Notes under the pieces: model-generated
Told to the model about the DNA's origin: nothing
The model's database searches: none
The model's input: the letters and a program-made list of their open reading frames with translations, nothing else
Made by a program: the position numbers and the translations under genes
Part shown: positions 21,156-33,091 of the stretch, one piece after another
How the letters are laid out: every line of letters begins with the position of its first letter
How positions within the stretch are numbered: the stretch's first letter is position 1
Source of the DNA: Agapanthus africanus
Taxonomy: Eukaryota; Streptophyta; Magnoliopsida; Asparagales; Amaryllidaceae
Length of the DNA stretch: 64,000 bases
Reading direction: 5' to 3'
NCBI GenBank assembly: GCA_030015575.1
Contig: CM057338.1
Coordinates: forward strand, 135,495,546 to 135,559,545

Positions 21156-24100
21156 TGTAGCGTTTTGAAAATCGTTTCGGTGAAATTTCGGAAAATCGGT
21201 AAAATGAAGGGGTTTTCTGTAAAAAGTCAAAATGCAAATATCTTATTATAAAAATTAAATATACATATTCTAGCTATATAATTGCTATTATTTGGTGTTT
21301 ATTGAGCCGCTGGTGAAATTTCAAATTTTCTGAAAATAAAATATTATTTTATTGTTATTTAAGCCGTCACTAATACATTTAATTAGGGAAAATTACAAAT
21401 TGGAATAAGTTGAAACAAATTTTGTGCATCATAAAATATTAAATAAAATTTTAACATGTAGTTTTTGGAACGAAATCATTTGCCAAAACGGTTTAGAAAT
21501 TATTGAAGAAAAAAGGCTTTTTTTAGCGTAAATGGATGTTTGGGGTATTGTATTTATCATTTTTCATCACCCCACAACCGTACCCACACCCACACACCCC
21601 CATTCACTTCTCCCCATAGCTAAATTTAGCAGCCCCATTTTATTTCCCACTTGAATTTTCAAAGGAAAAGAAATGAAAGAAAAGAAAAGAAAATGAGTGA
21701 AGTAGTTAGACTTTTGACTTTGTTTGACCTTGACTTTGCCCCACTTTCTCTACCTCCCTCTCTCTCCTCCCCCACTCCCATTTTCTGGCCGAAATCCCTT
21801 CTCCCTACAGCAGCAGCCCCCCCTCCATTTTCCCCTCTCCTTTCTCTTCAAAACATCATCAAAAATTGCTCAAAATCCATCAAAAAAAATCCCAAAACCC
21901 AAATCCGACTCCTACCCATTTTAGCTTAGCCCGTATAGCATGGATCCTTGTGAAAAGAGAGCATTTTGGGAGGCCATGGAGTCTTCTTGACCTTCATATA
22001 TTTTTGGGTATAATTCTAAAACTTTTTGTTGTTTAAATTGTTACTAATTTCTTAAGCTAATTTAATTAAGTGTTATTTGGATATGTGAGTTTAATTGCAA
22101 GTTTTGGAATTCAAGTTGTGAAATTGAATGCAAGTTAGGGTTTAAAAAATTGGTGTATGGTTGTGTGTTATAATTAGGCTTTGTTGTCATGTTAATACAA
22201 GTTTAGTAGCTAGTGCTAATGGCTAGCTTAAAAATTTTGTTATTTTGCTAATTTGCTTACTAGGTTTTTGAAATTTGTTAAATTCTTGGGATTAAAAATG
22301 TGATTAGGTTTTTCTTGGCTTCATTAACTTTATTAAGTGTGGTTTAATGCTTTGGATCATGCAATTCTAAGCTAGATTGTAGTTTGTGCATTTTGCATTG
22401 AAATTGTTAAAAAAAGGTATTTTTGTAAACTAGAATATTAGGATTTTTGGAATTTAATGAGATTAAATTCCGGAAATTGTTTATACGACTTATTTAAGAT
22501 ATTTAATAAATATATTGGCCGCTACTTTCATTTAAACATCATGTTTTGTACAAAAACGGCGAGATGTGCTTGCTAGATTTTCGGAAAAATGACTTTTTAA
22601 GTGAAATTGGCGTTTTTGTGAGTTTTAACCTAGTTTATATTAAAATTAGTGTTCGTGAATGTGCAAATGAGTGTGATTGGATTTTCTCGATGGTTTGACG
22701 TTCGTACATCGACATCGAGGGTTGGTTTGACTATTCCTGCATGCGTGGGCGATAGGTTTGGACCTATGCGTGATACGCGTGCCGATTTGATTTTCGTATG
22801 CCGTTTCGATTTCGAATTTAGTTTTAATGCGATATGGTGCGTTATGATATGTAGGTACCCCCATGTGGACTTCGAGACGACAAGCAAGCGCGTGGCGACG
22901 TCGGCACCGGCTAGCGAGGACCAGGTGAGTAGATTTATATCTACGGGGAGAAGTCGGGTGGATGGCGTATAGCACCCCCGCAGTCCGTGGTGGTGTATAC
23001 TGATGCGTATACACACCAACAATTATTATATGTTTTTGGGATTAATAACGGTGCTTAGGATGGATATTAGTGTGTTGGATTATTTTAGCATTGTGAACCC
23101 CAGGGTAGTGTTGCACTACACACACACATACATACTTGCATACATTCCTATTGATATGTGCTCATGGGATTCATTATAGTTATGTGTTCACATGGGTATG
23201 GGACTATGTGTTCACATACGGATTGAGGATGATACTTGGGATTGAACTGAGTCGATGAGATTCGATTTGAGGCCGTGAGATCGGTGATATAGCAGGGTTC
23301 GTATCTTAGATACGACATGACGTTGTAGCGGGTCCTTGACGTAGTGTTTCACACACGTCCATGCTTACGTAGACGGTATCAGTATGGTACTAGACATAGA
23401 TCAGTACCCCGATCATGATATTTGATAAAGAGGATACCAGGTGAATAGTATGATGAATGTGATATTGACCCGTACCCAGATTGGGATGCCGTACGACGGA
23501 TTTACGTACGAGCTATATTGATGATTGATCCGCACTCTTGACTTGGGATGCCTGATTATAGATATGGTATCGGATATGATATTATTGAGGCGGGATCACC
23601 GACTATACATATACAGGTATGTATATGTATCGACTCAGATGATAGACGGTTTCCTTACCTGTAGTTCAGCTTGTTAGTTCAGCCGTATAGTTTAGTGTGG
23701 TTGTTAGATTAGATTAGACTTCTTACCTATTTCAAAAACTAACGAATCGTGGGCATTTTTAAAGACAGCTCAAGGGAATCTACGGATATTTCAAAAACGA
23801 CGTATCTTTTCATAAAAACACCGTAGCCCCTATTTTCAAAACCCCATGATTCGTGTTATTTCAAAAGGCACCATTCGTAGGACTTTTATTAGATTATTGC
23901 AGATTAGTTATCGTTGTGTCTAGTATTCAGCTCCCGCACATTATTGCTGTTCGCTCTGCCTCGCATATTTATTTTGCTGCATATTCCATTATTGATATAA
24001 TGCTGTTAGGACACCAGCACCATTACCGATGATGCGTATGTACCACGTACACCTACTTTCCGGCTCACACACATCTTCATCGGTAATTGCCATGTCACGT

Positions 24101-25633
24101 ACACTTTAGAGAATATAATTGCTTGACTTAGACTGTTAGCTGGTAGTTTTGACATGATATTAGTGTACTTCCCTTATATGCCATATTAGACATTGTAGTT
24201 ATTACCTACCACTTCATGCATACCGTTATTCAGTTGTTCATGCCTAGTTCATTATCATTGACATATGCACTTGTGATGATTTCTTGAGATTTATGATATT
24301 TCTGGATTTCGGGGAAAGCCGCAAAATTTACAACTTATGATCTTTTAAAATATAAAATGTTGCGGTTTTCTAGTGATGTAAAGTATCGTCCACCATGAGT
24401 TTGCTGTGGTTTTGGAGATCCGTGTCGAGGAGTGGAAGAACCGTCACGGGTACATGGTGGGCCCGGTATGGTACCCCGGGGCAAGATGAATGTGGTGTTG
24501 ATGTTGAGCCCGGCAGGGGAGCACTACCTACCGGTGATATTACCCGACGCGTCAGATATCCGGAGGATACCGTCGTGGTCTTGAGATGGATGGTAGGGGC
24601 CGGTCCGGACTGACGGCGCCCTAGATATTGAGATTGAGACATTGATATTTCGAGACAGTGAGATTTATGTTTTGTGTCGATGCTAGACACTGTTGATACT
24701 GATTTCATTATGATACCTCAGTTTAAAAATACGAATGATATCTCACTAATTTATGAAAACAGTTTCTTCATTTACATGTATTCTGTTTCATGCATTCATA
24801 CCTCATTCATATGATATATTGCTACCTGAGGCACTGACACGGGCACATGAAATTATACTCGGGTTAGATATTACCCTAGTCATTGTTATAGGCTGCCTAT
24901 TATACTTATATTTGAGGATATATTATGATCATTGACCTAGGTTGCGTTATTTATGCGATTTCTGTGCGTAGATATTTTTCTATTCACGAGTTGGCAACTC
25001 ACCCCCGTTGTGCCCCAGTTTCTTGCAGATTTGCCGTACAGGTTTCATTACGGCTTTGGGGGCATAGTTTCATTCGGGTGACTTGCTAGTAGGTGGGTTT
25101 TTCTTGTATCGTACCCATCATATTATCCTGTATATCATTATTCTGTTGTATCTAGAAGTTCCATCAACCAAACATGTATTTATTTTGAGATAGAGACCAG
25201 TGCTGTTTATTCTTCGACCTTAGAGTCGCTCGTTATATTTCTGGTGGTTTTGAGTTCCTTTTGAGTTTTGATCCTCGCCGTTGGCGTTGTATATTATATT
25301 GCTTGTGTGGTTGTGACCATCGATTGACGAAGAGCTAGCTCCCGCTTGGGGATGCCTTTTTCTTGATTTCGTATACTATTCATGTTGTATCCCGTTTGGG
25401 GGCCAGTATTTACAAAGGAGACTCTGCCGAAATTTTCAGTAAATTTTTGATGTTTTAAAAAACCGCATAATTCGGCTTATGTTATTAAAACTACTTGCTT
25501 TAAGTTGGTTTTTCCTGCACTCTACTACTTTTCTTGGTTTGGATTCTGGGTTTTCGGTTTACTTAGATTACGTACGCCTCGAGACGTTCGTAGTTTAAGT
25601 GCCGGTCATGTTCCGTACTTTCGGGTCGTGACA
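21156..25633 (+). repeat. LARD 5' LTR
   Basis: 4478 bp, from TGTAGCG to GTGACA. It carries a pyrimidine-rich stretch (21740-21850), the candidate mini-gene exons at 21940, 22855 and 25029, and perfect hairpins at 22993-23014, 23605-23630 and 24022-24087. Confidence 0.93.
21940..25067 (+). pseudogene. Candidate three-exon mini-gene in LARD 5' LTR, disrupted copy
   Basis: Exon 1 at 21940-22007 (MDPCEKRAFWEAMES...), exon 2 at 22855-22924, exon 3 at 25029-25067, by the same splice sites as the intact copy in the 3' LTR (29398-32525). Here a change gives TGA at 21988, after 16 codons. Exon 2 has the strong donor CAG/GTGAGT and a TGTAG acceptor. I do not recognise the predicted product; that it is a gene is inference. 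Confidence 0.4.
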
Positions 25634-25637
25634 AAGT

Positions 25638-25649
25638 TGGTATCAGAGC
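25638..25649 (+). promoter_or_regulatory. LARD primer-binding site (initiator tRNA-Met)
   Basis: TGGTATCAGAGC, four bases after the LTR end, the standard complement of plant initiator tRNA-Met. Confidence 0.92.
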
Positions 25650-27410
25650 GTTAGGTTTTAACCTTCGGAGCGTAGGATGACCCTTGGTTGATGGAATAGG
25701 TGACTAAAGTAGAGTGACGTACCGTTTGTATGTTCTGCGGCATATTTACGACACGCCACTCCACTTATGAAGCCTTAGGATGTACATTTCCTTGTTCAGT
25801 ATTATATTCATTCCGATCTAGCCTCATCGGTATCAGTTTGGTTTTGCTGCTACGGTTACGGCAGGGAGAGCTACGGCTAGAGTTACGGTCAGCACAAGCT
25901 CGTCACGAACGAGGACTGACCAGGGCGAAATTCCGGCGACACAGGATTGCAGAGATATGTCTTTTTACTGTGTTTCCGTGCCACGAGCGTTTGGCGGATC
26001 GCCTTTATGAGGTTACTCGGATGTGCTGATCGACACTAGAGGATTGAGCCCCTGACAGAGGCCAGCCAGATTTTGATGACCGTCGGTGTGTTGCTTACTC
26101 CTGATGATTGAGACACGGTTCAGCATGCAGACGAGTGAGCCAGTTATTGCTGCGAATGACGAGATATTGCCCCAGACGTTGGAGCTATTGCAGTATAAGT
26201 TGTACTAAGAGATGATAGAAGGTCGCTGGTCATCGAGGATGAATGACTAGGAAAGGTGGTTCGTTCGCTTACCCCGATGCGAGGTCATCAGATAGATTGA
26301 TTCCAGCTAGAGACGACTTCACGCGGAGACGTTGGGAGTCGACAGAGGCGATCGAATGTCAGAAACCTATTTATCCAAGTTTAAAGTAGTCGGAAAGACA
26401 TGCAGGCAATTCTATGGTCCCTCTAGAAGAATGAAACCCTAACTCGACTTAATGACCGTGTGAAAGCCTTTGAACCTTCGGGTTTACGGCAGTTCTACGG
26501 CGCCATTAGTGAGGCTTGGGTTTGCCCTTCTATGACTGGACCACCGATGCTGTGGTATGTACTCGATACTATTAAACTGTGCCCAAGAGGTTGAGCTCTT
26601 GGGGGATTATAAGGTTTTGACGACTCGATCGGATGGCTCGACTTAATTCGGATGCTAGGTGGTGAGATGCATTCTTGGGAGACTCCAGATACGAGGATGG
26701 TCGTTGGAGCTCAGTCTATGCAGCCGCGACGAGACGAGTCCAAAGCAGACGACATTAGAGAAAAGTGAAGTAAGAGGTTCGTACCAGATCTAGATGAGAT
26801 GACGTTCCACTCCGCCGACATCAGAGATGCGATGCGCATGCCGAGGCATAGTACTTGGATTTACCTTCCAGAAGGAGTCGCGATGAGTATGCAGTCGTTC
26901 TAGAGCAAGATGCAGATATAGGAAAGGACGATGACTTCCGGACAGTTGGCAGAGACGAGACATGGACGAGACCGTGGGCAGGATTCTTTCCAGGACACTG
27001 CTGCAATGATACTTGCACCCAGGATCAAATGTGTCAAGTACATTCAGAGAGCCAGAGGCCGACGCCAATGATATGCTGTCTTACGAGTGGTCGCGATGAT
27101 TGACCAAGAGATGACCAGAGAAGTGCCAGAACGGAATCGTCCCCGTTAGCACACCTGATAGGGCCGATGAGCCGATGGACCGAAAGATCGGTAATTCATA
27201 GTGAAGACCTTGACCCAGGAGTGGTCATGGTTACGCACGCCAGCAGGACAGAGTTCATGATCATCGACGAGACGTCCCACTAGTGACCGCGACAGTTGGC
27301 CGAGATTCTTAGAGGATGCGCTTGAGCAGTACTATTCCGCCATTATTGATTACGATGTTTTGGGTGATTTATTCGTATGATTTGATTTTGATGATTGAGG
27401 ATTTACGATC

Positions 27411-27949
27411 TTTGCACAGTGTTGCACTTGATATCGTTTTCGTTCTTTAGTTTCACATGTTTGTGATTTTACGGTTTTAAACAGTTGAGTTGGTTTTGTG
27501 CGTAGGCATGCACACGATTTCGTTCCTGCACTCGGTATAGTTTATATATGCTTGCAGTGCAGTGATACGCCTTTTGTGCACTTAGATGCACTGGACTTCG
27601 ATTTTGATTGTGATACTCGATATTTGTTTTGTGCACCTTGTGCACCTGATTGCTTTTGCGCACGTTCGGCGCTTGATATTGGATTTCATGATTTCATGCA
27701 CGATAGATGCACCTGATTTGGATTTTCGCGCATGTTGGGCGCATGTTTTGAAGGGTGATTTTGGTGCACACCAGAGGCACTAAATCGAGATTTTTTTTTC
27801 GTGCATGTCAGATGCACCTGATTTTGCTGTCAGGCACACATGTTGCCTACGACAGATGTTTCGTGCACACCTGATGCACTTAGATGTTGTTTCTGTGCGC
27901 ATGTATGGCACATTCTTGGATTTTGATTTCCGTGCGCACCAGACGCACG
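27411..27949 (+). repeat. Array of variable-stem hairpins in LARD internal domain
   Basis: Some thirteen short hairpins, mostly 27-40 bp apart: TCACA/TGTGA (27453-27466), TGTGCGT/ATGCACA (27497-27514), GTGCA/TGCAC (27576-27591), GTGCAC/GTGCAC (27631-27645), GCGC/GCGC (27658-27672, 27728-27742), GTGCAT/ATGCAC (27801-27817), CTGTC-GGCA/TGCC-GACAG (27827-27855), GTGCA/TGCAC (27863-27879), TGTGC/GCACA (27894-27912), CGTGCG/CGCACG (27931-27949). Loops share CACCTGA or CACCAGA; linkers share TTGATTTT. The change GTGCA/TGCAC to GTGCG/CGCAC is compensatory. Confidence 0.8.
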
Positions 27950-28600
27950 TAGTATTCATGTGCATATTTTGGGATTGATTTCTTATAGAGCAGTACGTTT
28001 TTATGATATTGCTATGTGTTTTCGTACTGAGCAGGACTAGTCAGAGGACAGTACCTGAATACATTTTGCATGCATTGATAGTTATTGAAGGGATTTCCAA
28101 AAAGCGAGCTATAGCCTCAGTATTTACCTACGTGTCTGATATGACACGAAATGTTTAAAATAAGGAGACCCTTCTAAATTGTTTCCAAAACGGCGGAAAG
28201 TACATTTCAAACAAAGGTATATATATATATAGTTATTTTCTTATGATAGACGTCCGCCACTGTGCAGTGTTATACGCGTTGCACAGCGACTTAAAGAGAT
28301 TGGCATACATTTCCTTCAGGCACTTACAGATATAGATTCGATATTTACATGTATAGTTTCGAGTTATGTCATATCGGTTTTGATTTGGATTTGGCATTGA
28401 TGTCTTCTCCATGACTCCGATGATTGCGGGATGCTTGACGGAGTTTTGATTTGAGTTATATGCTCATTTTTCAAGCGCATGCGCTGTGCTACGATTTGTT
28501 TTATGTATTTATGACTTCGGAGCCCGACGACTTGATGGTTTTTCTTAGATGTTTTAGTAATTGGGGGAGTTTGAATTTAAATTCGGGGACCGAATTTCTT

Positions 28601-28614
28601 TAAGGGGGGAAGAT
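28601..28614 (+). promoter_or_regulatory. LARD polypurine tract
   Basis: TAAGGGGGGAAGAT immediately before the 3' LTR, the expected plus-strand primer. Confidence 0.88.
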
Positions 28615-31600
28615 TGTAGCGTTTTGAAAATCGTTTCGGTGAAATTTCGGAAAATCGGTAAAATGAAGGGGTTTTCTGTAAAAAGTCAAAATGCAAATAT
28701 CTTATTATAAAAATTAAATATACATATTCTAGCTATATAATTTCTTTTATTTGGTGTTTATTGAGCCGCTGGTGAAATTTCAAATTTTCTGAAAAAAATA
28801 TTATTTTATTGTTATTTAAGCCGTCACTAATACATTTAATTAGGAAAAATTACAAATTGGAATGAGTTGAAACAAATTTTGTGCATCATAAAACATTAAA
28901 TAAAATTTTAACATGTGGTTTTTGGAATGAAATCATTTGCCAAAACGGTTTAGAAATTATTGAAGAAAAAAGGCTTTTTTTTAGCGTAAATGGATGTTTG
29001 GGGTATTGTATTTATCATTTTTCATCACCCCACAACCGTACCCACACCCACACACACCCATTCACTTCTCCCCTTAGCTAAATTCAGCAGCCCCATTTTA
29101 TTTCCCACTTGAATTTTCAAAGGAAAAGAAATGAAAGAAAAGAAAAGAAAATGAATGAAGTAGTTAGACTTTTGACTTTGTTTGACCTTGACTTTGCCCC
29201 ACTTTCTCTACCTCCCTCTCTCTCCTCCCCCACTCCCATTTTCTGGCCGAAATCCCTTCTCCCTACAGCAGCAGCCCCCCCTCCATTTTCCCCTCTCCTT
29301 TCTCTTCAAAACTTCATCAAAAATTGCTCAAAATCCATCAAAAAAAATCCCAAAACCCAAATCCGACTCCTACCCATTTTAGCTTAGCCCGTATAGCATG
29401 GATCCTTGTGAAAAGAGAGCATTTTGGGAGGCCATGGAGTCTTGTGGACCTTCATATATTTTTGGGTATAATTCTAAAACTTTTTGTTGTTTAAATTGTT
29501 ACTAATTTCTTAAGCTAATTTAATTAAGTGTTATTTGGATATGTGAGTTTAATTGCAAGTTTTGGAATTCAAGTTGTGAAATTGAATGCAAGTTAGGGTT
29601 TATAAAATTGGTGTATGGTTGTGTGTTATAATTAGGCTTTGTTGTCATGTTAATACAAGTTTAGTAGCTAGTGCTAATGGCTAGCTTAAAAATTTTGTTA
29701 TTTTGCTAATTTGCTTACTAGGTTTTTGAAATTTGTTAAATTCTTGGGATTAAAAATGTGATTAGGTTTTTCTTGGCTTCATTAACTTTATTAAGTGTGG
29801 TTTAATGCTTTGGATCATGCAATTCTAAGCTAGATTGTAGTTTGTGCATTTTGCTTTGAAATTGTTAAAAAAGGGTATTTTTGTAAACTAGAATATTAGG
29901 ATTTTTGGAATTTAATGAGATTAAATTCCGGAAATTGTTTATACGACTTATTTAAGATATTTAATAAATATATTGGCCGCTACTTTCATTTAAACATCAT
30001 GTTTTGTACAAAAACGGCGAGATGTGCTTGCTAGATTTTCGAAAAAATGACTTTTAAGTGAAATTGGCGTTTTTGTGAGTTTTAACCTAGTTTATATTAA
30101 AATTAGTATTCGTGAATGTGCAAATGAGTGTGATTGGATTTTCTCGATGGTTTGACGTTCGTACATCGACATCGAGGGTTGGTTTGACTATTCCTGCATG
30201 CGTGGGCGATAGGTTTGGACCTATGCATGATACGCGTGCCGATTTGATTTTCGTATGCCGTTTCGATTTCGAATTTAGTTTTAATGCGATATGGTGCGTT
30301 ATGATATGTAGGTACCCCCATGTGGACTTCGAGACGACAAGCAAGCGCGTGGCGACGTCGGCACTGGCTAGCGAGGACCAGGTGAGTAGATTTATATCTA
30401 CGGGGAGAAGTCGGGTGGATGGCGTATAGCACCCCCGCAGTCCGTGGTGGTGTATACGGATGCGTATACACACCAACAATTATTATATGTTTTTGGGATT
30501 AATAACAGTGCTTAGGATGGATATTAGTGTGTTGGATTATTTTAGCATTGCGAACCCTAGGGTAGTGTTGCACTACACATACACACATACATACTTGCAT
30601 ACATTTCTATTGATATGTGCTCATGGGATTCATTATAGTTATGTGTTCACATAGGTATGGGACTATGTGTTCACATACGGATTGAGGATGATACTTGGGA
30701 TTGAACTGAGTCGATGAGATTCGATTTGAGGCCGTGAGATCGGTGATATAGCAGGGTTCTTATCTTAGATACGACATGACGTTGTAGCGGGTCCTTGACG
30801 TAGTGTTTCACAGACGTCCATGCTTACGTAGGCGGTATCAGTATGGTACTAGACGTAGATCAGCACCCCGATCATGATATTTGATAAAGAGGATACCAGG
30901 TGAATAGTATGATGAATGTGATATTGACCCGTACCCAGATTGGGATGCCGTACGACGGATTTACGTACGAGCTATATTGATGATTGATCCGCACTCTTGA
31001 CTTGGGATGCCTGATTATAGATATGGTATCGGATATGATATTATTGAGGCGGGATCACCGACTATACATATACAGGTATGTATATGTATCGACTCAGATG
31101 ATAGGCGGTTTCCTTACCTGTAGTTCAGCTTGTTAGTTCAGCCGTATAGTTTAGTGTGGTTGTTAGATTAGATTAGACTTCTTACCTATTTCAAAAACTA
31201 ACGAATCGTGGGCATTTTTAAAGACAGCTCAAGGGAATCTACGGATATTTCAAAAACGACGTATCTTTTCATAAAAACACCGTAGCCCCTATTTTCAAAA
31301 CCCCATGATTCGTGTTATTTCAAAAGGCACCATTCATAGGACTTATATTAGATTATTGCAGATTAGTTATCGTTGTGTCTAGTATTCAGCTCCCGCACAT
31401 TATTGCTGTTCGCTCTGCCTCGCATATTTATTTTGCTGCATATTCCATTATTGATATCATGCTGTTAGGACACCAGCACCATTACCGATGATGCGTATGT
31501 ACCACGTACACCTACTTGCCGGCTCACACACATCTTCATCGGTAATTGCCATGTCACGTACACTTTAGAGAATATAATTGCTTGACTTAGACTGTTAGCT

Positions 31601-33091
31601 GGTAGTTTTGACATGATATTAGTGTACTTCCCTTATATGCCATATTAGACATTGTAGTTATTACCTACCACTTCATGCATACTGTTATTCAGTTGTTCAT
31701 GCCTAGTTCATTATCATTGACATATGCACTTGTGATGATTTCTTGAGATTTATGATATTTCTGGATTTCGGGGAAAGCCGCAAAATTTACAACTTATGAT
31801 CTTTTAAAATATAAAATGTTGCAGTTTTCTAGTGATGTAAAGTGTCCTCCACCATGAGTTTGCTGTGGTTTTGGAGATCCGTGTCGAGGAATGGAGGAAC
31901 CGTCACGGGTACATGGTGGGCCCGGTATGGTACCCCGGGGCAAGATGAATGTGGTGTTGACGTTGAGCCCGGCAGGGGAGCACTACCTACCGGTGATATT
32001 ACCCGACGCGTCGGATATCCGGAGGATACCGTCGTGGTCTTGAGATGGATGGTAGGGGCCGGTCCGGACTGACGGCGCCCTAGATATTGAGATTGAGACA
32101 TTGATATTTCGAGACAGTGAGATTATGTTTTGTGTCGATGCTAGACACTGTTGATACTGATTTCATTATGATACCTCAGTTTAAAAATACGAAGGAAATC
32201 TCACTAATTTATGAAAACAGTTTCTTCATTTACATGTATTCTGTTTCATGCATTCATACCTCATTCATATGATATATTGCTACCTGAGGCACTGACACGG
32301 GCACATGAAATTATACTCGGGTTAGATATTACCCTAGTCATTGTTATAGGCTGCCTATTATACTTATATTTGAGGATATATTATGATCATTGACCTAGGT
32401 TGCGTTATTTATGCGATTTCTGTGCGTAGATATTTTTCTATTCACGAGTTGGAAACTCACCCCCGTTGTGCCCCAGTTTCTTGCAGATTTGCCATACAGG
32501 TTTTATTACGGCTTTGCGGGCATAGTTTCGTTCGGGTGACTTGCTAGTAGGTGGGTTTTTCTTGTATCGTACCCATCATATTATCCTGTATATCATTATT
32601 CTGTTGTATCTAGAAGTTCCATCAACCAAACATTTATTTATTTTGAGATAGAGACCAGTGCTGTTTATTCTTCGACCTTAGAGTCGCTCGTTATATTTCT
32701 GGTGGTTTTGAGTTCCTTTTGAGTTTTGATCCTCGCCGTTGGCGTTGTATATTATATTGCTTGTGTGGTTGTGATCGTCGATTGACGAAGAGCTAGCTCC
32801 CGCTTGGGGATGCCTTTTTCTTGATTTCGTATACTATTCATGTTGTATCCCGTTTGGGGGCCAGTATTTACAAAGGAGACTCTGCCGAAATTTTCAGTAA
32901 ATTTTTGATGTTTTTAAAAACCGCATAATTCGGCTTATGCTATTGAAACTACTTGCTTTAAGTTGGTTTTTCCTGTACTCTACTACTTTTCTTGGTTTGG
33001 ATTCTGGGTTTTCGGTTTACTTAGATTACGTACGCCTCGAGACGTTCGTAGTTTAAGTGTCGGTCATGTTCCGTACTTTCGGGTCGTGACA
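28615..33091 (+). repeat. LARD 3' LTR
   Basis: 4477 bp, nearly identical to 21156-25633. It holds the intact version of the candidate mini-gene (29398-32525) and the same perfect hairpins (for example 31064-31089). Confidence 0.93.
29398..32525 (+). CDS. Candidate three-exon mini-gene in LARD 3' LTR (about 58 codons)
   Basis: Not recognised. Exon 1 is 29398-29465 (starts MDPCEKRAFWEAMES, ends in phase 2 at GG/GTATAA). Exon 2 is 30312-30381, bounded by ATGTAG and the strong donor CAG/GTGAGT, with GC-rich third positions (DFETTSKRVA) unlike the AT-rich surroundings. Exon 3 is 32487-32525, after TTTCTTGCAG, ending ITALRA then TAG. Phases join without a shift. A pyrimidine-rich leader typical of plant 5' UTRs (29200-29330) precedes the ATG. 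It could be a captured host-gene fragment or the spliced leader of the parent retrotransposon. No transcript evidence is available to me; the exon 3 assignment is the weakest part. Confidence 0.4.

Larger units (their letters stand above)
25634..28614 (+). other. LARD internal domain, noncoding
   Basis: Primer site at 25638-25649 (TGGTATCAGAGC), then about 2.9 kb with only short chance frames. 26380-26710 resembles the copia leader around the A2 insertion site (34690-34711 and 43677-43950). A hairpin array occupies 27411-27949. A G-rich polypurine tract (TAAGGGGGGAAGAT, 28601-28614) ends the domain. No gag, protease, RT or integrase motif was found. Confidence 0.85.
21156..33091 (+). mobile_element. 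LARD-type element with 4.5-kb LTRs
   Basis: Two direct LTRs of 4478 and 4477 bp (21156-25633, 28615-33091) flank 2981 bp without coding capacity. It starts TGTAGCGTTTTG, ends GGGTCGTGACA, and has a perfect 5-bp duplication ctgag (21151-21155, 33092-33096). The primer site at 25638 matches initiator tRNA-Met and the polypurine tract precedes 28615. These proportions are those of large retrotransposon derivatives (LARDs) known from plants. The LTRs differ by roughly one to three positions per 100 where I compared them, so it is the youngest insert seen. The sequence style (GACAAAGTTGGTATCAGAGC junction) suggests a chromovirus such as Tekay as helper, but that is inference. Confidence 0.9.

Noticed and set aside
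21651..21929. 92-codon Pro/Ser-rich ORF repeated at 29109-29387
   Set aside because: It lies in a pyrimidine-rich stretch that looks like a 5' UTR, and its duplication is explained by the two LTRs.
22630..23022. Overlapping 105-130-codon frames on both strands in LARD LTRs (also 30087-30479)
   Set aside because: They are preserved in both LTRs only because LTRs are duplicated; long frames of this size on several frames at once come from a stop-poor GC-richer stretch. Only the short exon 2 candidate inside is kept as a hypothesis.
24370..24708. 112-codon minus-strand ORF (and 31829-32101)
   Set aside because: Shadow frames in LTR sequence, no recognised motif, and no support beyond LTR duplication.
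26400..27100. gag or pol remnants in the LARD internal domain
   Set aside because: No capsid, zinc knuckle, protease or RT motif could be read in any frame on either strand.
28216..28235. (AT)n microsatellite as a functional site
   Set aside because: Short TATATA run inside LARD internal DNA; nothing beyond simple sequence.
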